Shown here piece after piece: positions 15,266 to 20,072 of a stretch of 20,072 bases of DNA; positions within the stretch are counted from its first letter, which is position 1, and each line of letters starts with the position of its first letter. Made by a program: the position numbers and the translations under genes. The notes under the pieces are model-generated. The model was not told the origin of the DNA and ran no database searches. It saw only the letters and a list, made by a program, of their open reading frames with translations. The stretch comes from an uncultured Christensenella sp. (GTDB lineage Bacteria > Bacillota > Clostridia > Christensenellales > UBA3700). The DNA is taken from positions 1 through 20,072 of the forward strand of contig CAJTZR010000026.1 of the NCBI GenBank assembly GCA_910584035.1, given 5' to 3'.

Positions 15266-18200
15266 TTAATCTTTTATTGACACAAGTTCCCCGTCAATGT
15301 TCACTTTTTCCTTTAATAGCAAAAGTGCCTTTTCGAACCTTGAGCTAATTGCATCACCTACTCTGCTAAAGCCAAGTTGTTGAGCTAACAATTTAAATAA
15401 ACTATCTTTTTCGGCAGATATGTTATGTTTAAGTAAAGTTAATAAGCCATTTGCCAATTCTTCCAAACATATGTATTTAATTTCACGAGGAATTTCCCCG
15501 TCTTTTGGAACTCTAAGCATTGGAGGGTCACTTTTAACCAAATACAAAAATTTGTTTTTGCGAATAATTCCTGCTCTATTACAGCCTAACATATCATTGT
15601 CAAATTCTTGCCAAGCTACACTTGTAAGCTTTTCACGTCTGTACAAAAATAGAATTCGTTTCAATAGCCATTCCTCTGACATAGGTGCTTCAACCTCAAG
15701 TATTTTAAGTATTATCTGGCGTCTGTTCCTATACATATAACTTTTTGATATTGCATTTTCGTCAGCCTTATTATAAGTAGGGAATGTAAAAGGAATAGTT
15801 TTGTTTTGCTCACTAAAATCTTCAGCACTAATTTCTGTTTTTTCATTTGATTTAACATTATTAGTTTGTTGATAATTAATAGCAGCTAAAGCGGCATTAT
15901 ATAGTCTTTCTTTTTCCGTCTGCTTGTTATTAAACCAATCTGTTGACCAAATTCTATAAAAATGCCAACCCATACCTTCCAAAATTTCTTGTCTTAATCT
16001 ATCTCTATCCCTTGCTGTTTTTGAGGAATGATAACTTGCTCCATCACACTCTATAGCCAAAACATAATCAGAAGAATTTGGACGTTTTAAGGCTAAATCT
16101 ATCTTGAAAGATGAGCAACCGACTTGAGTATCCACCTCAAAGCCTTTCTCACGCAAAAAGTCACATACCTCCATTTCAAACTCAGAATCGTATTCCTCAA
16201 ATTGGTTTAAAACGATTGAACGCTCTAATGCGATTTCACCATTCTCTGCATAATCTAGGTATTCACGTAGCAATTTTGAGCCAACCGATTTTGTTCTTGA
16301 TAAATCAATATCAGTAAAATGCATAGAAGATACCAATTGAACATTGCATTTTGCACGTGTAACCGCAACATTAAGTCTTCTCTCGCCACCAACTCTGTTA
16401 ATAGGTCCAAAGTTTAATAGTAATTTGCCAGCAGAATCTTTTGCATAAGCGACACTAAATATAATTGTATCACGTTCATCACCTTGCACAGTTTCCAAAT
16501 TTTTTACAAAGAAAGGTTCGTCTTTTTCGGAATTGAAAAATTCCTCTTTAGACAAATCTTGTGCACGGCGTTTTGTAATCAATCTTTCAATCAAGTTTTG
16601 TTGAGAAATACTGAATGCAACTACACCCAAACTCCTATTAGGATAATTCTCAAAATGCTCAAATACAAGGTCGACAATTCTTTCCGCCTCTGCCATATTT
16701 GTTTTGCTTTTTCTGTCAAAAACTCCGTCCACATAGTGATAATCAACACCCATTCCTCTTTGTTTTATATCACTTTTAGGTGATGGAAAAGTTATCAGTT
16801 CATTGTCATAAAAATTCTTATTGGAAAAAGCAATTAATTGTTCATACTTACTACGATAATGCCATTTTAATCTGCATTGTGGTAAAATAGTTGAATAAAC
16901 ATCCAATACAGATTCAAAGTCTGCTAAATCATCTTGCTCATCGTCATCAATATCGCTCATACTATTAAAGAAATTACTTGGTGGCATTTGGTTGGAATCA
17001 CCAACAACTACCAATTGTTTTCCTCTATAAATCGCACCAATTGAGTCTTGTGGGAATATCTGTGATGCCTCATCAAAAATAACCACATCAAACTCAATAT
17101 TTGGACTTAAAAATGTACTAACAGAAAGTGGAGACATTAAAAAGCAAGGTTTTATTCTTTGCACTAAATCGTCTGTTTCGTTCAAAAGTTGTCTTACGCC
17201 CTTTTGTTTGCGTTTTTTCTTAGCTTCGTGCAATAAAATTGCAAGAGGACTACCTTGTGCAATCATATCAATACTAGGCTTTTCTGCGGATACTTTCGCT
17301 CTTATTTCTGCTATATTAACTTTAAATGATAGCTTATCTTTCTTTTTAAACAAATTTACCAATTCATCGTGAGGTATTCTTGGTAATTGCTTAACCTCTG
17401 TTATATTGTATAGCAAATTTTCTATCCATTCACGATAAAACTGCTTTTGATAGCATTGCATAATATTTTGGTCTTGTATTTGATTTGTTATGCAATATTC
17501 AATATAATCAATCAATTTTAATTTTTGCATTTCATTAAGTAATTTTGAAAAATTGCACCAGTTGTTTAACTTGTCTATATTATTTAATTGCCTAGCAAAT
17601 ATATTTTTTAGCACCTCTAAATTTAACTTTTCAATGTCAAAAATTGCTCTGTCATAACAATTGTACAAACTCCTCTCAACATTTCCATAAACATCAAAAA
17701 TGTCTTTAATTTTAGTTGCAAAAGCTTTAAAACTCTTATGTTCTAGTAACAAAGAGTCTACTGGCATATCCTCAAAGTATTGCATAGATAAGTCTAGGCT
17801 ATTAAATGATTTTATAACTTTAAGTTCGCTTATCAAACTATCAAAATCGGTATACTCTGCCTTATAATTTTCTGCAAATAATTCCTCAATTTTTTCACTA
17901 TCATCTTTATATTGCTTTAGTTTTTGTTGATATTCTCTCAAATCGGCTAGCACTTGTAAAGCAAACTTATAGTTAACTTTTGTATTAGTTTTTAAGGACA
18001 ATTCAATGTCTTTAATTATATTCTTATATTCTTTAGAAAAAATTCTTGAAAATAGTCCATTAAATTGTTTTACAAATTTTTTGTGCAATAAATGACCGTC
18101 CATTTTAAAAATGTCCTCGTCAAAATTAACATCAAGTTTACCTTTATGCTCAATCAATATTTTTGCTTTACTCTGCAAATCTTTAACACTTTCAATAACA

Positions 18201-19843
18201 TTATCAATATCGCTGTTCAATAATTGTGGAGTATAAAAACCGCTATTCTTTGCAGTATCAAAGAATGCTTGTAAAACTGTTATTTGTGCAATATTTTTAG
18301 CATTGAAATTGTATTGTTTATTAATGTTACTTATAAGTTCAATCAATTTTTCACATAATTCTATACCGCTTTTCAAATCTGCTTTAAACGCCATTACTTG
18401 GTCATACTCTGCATTGATATTAGAATATCCATACCATACATTTTGCTTATAATCAACGCCTATTGATGGAATATATTGCTTGTAACTAGTAAACAATTGT
18501 ACAGCCTGTGCTAAATATTCGTCACCTTTTTGATTAATATCACCAATCAAAAACTCAATATCCAAAGCATTCCTAAATTTAGCAAATAACTCATATAAAT
18601 GATATAATGTTGTATTAATTATAGGACGTACTTTATGCAGTTCTATTGCATAGTTATCTAAATCACGTTGAGCATTGTTGCGTGCAAGCAACTCTGCCTC
18701 TGCTCTCCCAGAAAGCTTACTTTTTGGCAGTTTTAAAGTTTTAACTAATTCTTCTATTACTAGCTTTTTATTCACTTTATGACTATGTAATTCCAAACAA
18801 AACTCGTCTAAGCCAACTTTTTTCAATTTGTCATAAACAACATTCAGTGCGGCAAGCTTTTCAGATACAAACAAAACTTTTTTATTGTCATTCAAACATT
18901 CTGCAATAATATTGGTAATTGTTTGACTTTTGCCTGTTCCTGGAGGTCCTTGCAAAACAAAACTTTTACCTGCTTTTACAAGTGCAATTGCTTCTGATTG
19001 GCTAGAATCTGCATCAATAACGTTATGCAATTTTTGCAAATCGCACTTTTTATCATCATTATGCAAATCATTTGAAGTATCGCTATATCCAAGCAATGCT
19101 AAAATTGATTTATTTGTGGCAATTTTCTCAGCATTTTCTTTCAAATCTTCATACATATTGATTTTTTGGAAAGAGAAAATACTTATTTTTACATCAAGTT
19201 GTATTTGCCATTTTAATCTGCTTATTTTACTTTCGACATCACTGATATATTCATTTATGCTACCAGAAAATTCTGGCAAATCAATGCCATAATCTGTTTT
19301 TAATTTATAAGCAAAGGTTGGATTAACTATAATTTCATCATCAATCGGCCTAAAATAATATGGCTCCGATGCGGAGTTATTTATAATTGTAATTGGCATT
19401 AGCAAAAGTGGTGCGTGCATCTCATAAGACGAAATTTCTGCCTCAGTCCATTTTATAAAACCAAATGCCAAAAATGCTGTATTAACACCCGTTTCCTCAA
19501 TAATCGTTTTTGCTCTTTTCTTGATATTTTTAATGGCATTAATAGGTTTACCACTTAAATTATATATCAAAGCTTGATTTTTCTTTAACTTTTCACTATA
19601 ACAACTATAATACTCAGCTAATGACAAATTGCTTTCTGTTTGCCATTCGTTATCCTCATTTTCTATTTTTGGGTCGTATACCTCAAAAGTATAACCATCG
19701 TCAGCTTTATTAAAAAGTGTTTCAAAATTTGGGGCAATAACTTGTACCGAACTTGATTTTGAATCTTTAAAATTGATTAAATTATTTCTTTTACCAGTGT
19801 CAAGTAATAAGTCAGCCCATTTATTTAATCTTTCAATATCCAT
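15266..19843 (-). CDS. DUF4011 / SF1 helicase / Vsr-like nuclease / DUF3320 protein, putative antiphage defence
   Basis: A 1525-residue multidomain protein. The N-terminus (1-250) matches DUF4011, starting at LNKWADLLLDTGKRNNLINF. A superfamily 1 helicase of the DNA2/NAM7 type follows: Walker A GPPGTGKS (299-306), a long coiled, lysine-rich insertion (about 330-850), Walker B FDEAS (DEAS 924-927), VVGDSNQMPP, WHYRS and the C-terminal NVAVTRAK motif. Next comes a Vsr/PD-(D/E)XK-like nuclease of the REase_MTES_1575 type with D1249, ECDG (1265-1268) and H1272. A C-terminal DUF3320-like segment lies near 1370-1430. All key residues are present, so it looks active. Such DUF4011-helicase-Vsr proteins have been reported to protect against phages (recalled, not checked). 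It is a single gene; the ATG follows AAGGA at 10 bases, with a good promoter at 19874-19902. No methyltransferase or other defence gene is in the window. Confidence 0.9.
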   Translation of the reverse strand: MDIERLNKWADLLLDTGKRNNLINFKDSKSSSVQVIAPNFETLFNKADDGYTFEVYDPKIENEDNEWQTESNLSLAEYYSCYSEKLKKNQALIYNLSGKPINAIKNIKKRAKTIIEETGVNTAFLAFGFIKWTEAEISSYEMHAPLLLMPITIINNSASEPYYFRPIDDEIIVNPTFAYKLKTDYGIDLPEFSGSINEYISDVESKISRLKWQIQLDVKISIFSFQKINMYEDLKENAEKIATNKSILALLGYSDTSNDLHNDDKKCDLQKLHNVIDADSSQSEAIALVKAGKSFVLQGPPGTGKSQTITNIIAECLNDNKKVLFVSEKLAALNVVYDKLKKVGLDEFCLELHSHKVNKKLVIEELVKTLKLPKSKLSGRAEAELLARNNAQRDLDNYAIELHKVRPIINTTLYHLYELFAKFRNALDIEFLIGDINQKGDEYLAQAVQLFTSYKQYIPSIGVDYKQNVWYGYSNINAEYDQVMAFKADLKSGIELCEKLIELISNINKQYNFNAKNIAQITVLQAFFDTAKNSGFYTPQLLNSDIDNVIESVKDLQSKAKILIEHKGKLDVNFDEDIFKMDGHLLHKKFVKQFNGLFSRIFSKEYKNIIKDIELSLKTNTKVNYKFALQVLADLREYQQKLKQYKDDSEKIEELFAENYKAEYTDFDSLISELKVIKSFNSLDLSMQYFEDMPVDSLLLEHKSFKAFATKIKDIFDVYGNVERSLYNCYDRAIFDIEKLNLEVLKNIFARQLNNIDKLNNWCNFSKLLNEMQKLKLIDYIEYCITNQIQDQNIMQCYQKQFYREWIENLLYNITEVKQLPRIPHDELVNLFKKKDKLSFKVNIAEIRAKVSAEKPSIDMIAQGSPLAILLHEAKKKRKQKGVRQLLNETDDLVQRIKPCFLMSPLSVSTFLSPNIEFDVVIFDEASQIFPQDSIGAIYRGKQLVVVGDSNQMPPSNFFNSMSDIDDDEQDDLADFESVLDVYSTILPQCRLKWHYRSKYEQLIAFSNKNFYDNELITFPSPKSDIKQRGMGVDYHYVDGVFDRKSKTNMAEAERIVDLVFEHFENYPNRSLGVVAFSISQQNLIERLITKRRAQDLSKEEFFNSEKDEPFFVKNLETVQGDERDTIIFSVAYAKDSAGKLLLNFGPINRVGGERRLNVAVTRAKCNVQLVSSMHFTDIDLSRTKSVGSKLLREYLDYAENGEIALERSIVLNQFEEYDSEFEMEVCDFLREKGFEVDTQVGCSSFKIDLALKRPNSSDYVLAIECDGASYHSSKTARDRDRLRQEILEGMGWHFYRIWSTDWFNNKQTEKERLYNAALAAINYQQTNNVKSNEKTEISAEDFSEQNKTIPFTFPTYNKADENAISKSYMYRNRRQIILKILEVEAPMSEEWLLKRILFLYRREKLTSVAWQEFDNDMLGCNRAGIIRKNKFLYLVKSDPPMLRVPKDGEIPREIKYICLEELANGLLTLLKHNISAEKDSLFKLLAQQLGFSRVGDAISSRFEKALLLLKEKVNIDGELVSIKD

Positions 19844-19873
19844 ATTATATCATTCCTTAATAATATTAAATTT

Positions 19874-19902
19874 AGTATAACATATTTTTAAAATAATTGC
19901 AA
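19874..19902 (-). promoter_or_regulatory. Promoter of the DUF4011-helicase gene
   Basis: The minus strand has TTGCAA (19902-19897), a 17-base spacer and TATACT (19879-19874), with an extended -10 TG. The start is expected about 25 bases before the ATG at 19843. Confidence 0.72.
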
Positions 19903-19924
19903 TTTAAAATATAAATTATGTGTC

Positions 19925-19952
19925 TTTAAATTTGAGAGAACTCAAATTTAAA
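19925..19952. repeat. Palindrome copy B flanking the DUF4011-helicase gene
   Basis: TTTAAATTTGAG (19925-19936), loop AGAA and CTCAAATTTAAA (19941-19952) form a perfect 12-bp inverted repeat. It shares both arms with 15077-15099, on the other side of the helicase gene. Confidence 0.8.
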
Positions 19953-19953
19953 C

Positions 19954-20072
19954 AAAAGCTGACGCTTTTTGCTTGATAAATCAAGCTCGACACAATTTGA
20001 ATTAACAATCGCTAATGTCAAATGCCACTACGTGTCGCTATAGGGGTCCCCACAAAATAGCTTTTTTGTGGG
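19954..20072. other. Cluster of short hairpins at the window edge
   Basis: Successive inverted repeats are AAAAGC-TGAC-GCTTTT (19954-19969), GCTTGAT-AA-ATCAAGC (19971-19986), CGACAC/GTGTCG (19988-19993 with 20032-20037), GGGGTCCCC (20043-20051) and CCCACAAAA/TTTTGTGGG (20049-20057 with 20064-20072). The last runs up to the final base, so its full extent is unknown. No gene is visible. It may be a dispersed intergenic repeat or the terminator region of a neighbour beyond the window. Confidence 0.55.

Overview
The window is low-GC, AT-rich bacterial DNA. It reads best as an anaerobic, endospore-forming Clostridia-type Bacillota, probably an uncultured host-associated lineage. The evidence is spoIIID (a mother-cell sporulation regulator), a walJ/rlmH cluster typical of Bacillota, a superoxide reductase, near-consensus sigma-A promoters, strong GGAGG-type ribosome sites and U-tailed terminators. 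No tRNA, rRNA, CRISPR array, transposase or phage structural gene was seen.

Left part (1-6829, all on the minus strand): the 3'-truncated M14 zinc peptidase of the gamma-D-glutamyl-diaminopimelate type is followed by a compact three-gene operon, walJ - CPBP membrane protease - rlmH. A 617-base extremely AT-rich spacer comes next. Then a two-gene unit, driven by a near-consensus promoter at 6927-6955, encodes a PF06695 membrane protein and a sodium-dependent NSS-family transporter.

Middle (6830-12830): a divergent intergenic region with two adjacent 14-bp palindromes leads to a plus-strand TtcA-like tRNA thiolase ending near a strong terminator. Facing it is a very large minus-strand protein of about 1366 residues with a double zinc ribbon, five predicted membrane segments and a BspA-type leucine-rich-repeat ectodomain built partly from near-identical 246-bp DNA repeats. 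Just upstream lies what I consider the most interesting object: a self-contained RNA gene (about 12214-12428) with its own strong promoter. Its transcript should start exactly at one arm of a 164-nt rod-like inverted repeat and end in a UUCG-capped terminator. It resembles a 6S RNA, but it is also positioned as an attenuating leader of the LRR gene. spoIIID, with its own terminator, lies upstream of it.

Right part (12831-20072): a membrane-anchored GH16 glucanase and then, behind a perfect-consensus extended -10 promoter, a desulfoferrodoxin fused to a BFD-like [2Fe-2S] domain. A two-way terminator follows. The last gene is a 1525-residue minus-strand DUF4011 / SF1 helicase / Vsr-like nuclease / DUF3320 protein, a plausible stand-alone antiphage defence gene. 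It is bracketed by two copies of the same palindrome and followed, up to the window edge, by a dense cluster of hairpins.

Apart from the walJ operon and the NSS/PF06695 pair, the genes appear to be independent units: wall turnover, rRNA/tRNA modification, sporulation, surface display, carbohydrate hydrolysis, oxygen defence and a probable nucleic-acid-targeting defence protein.
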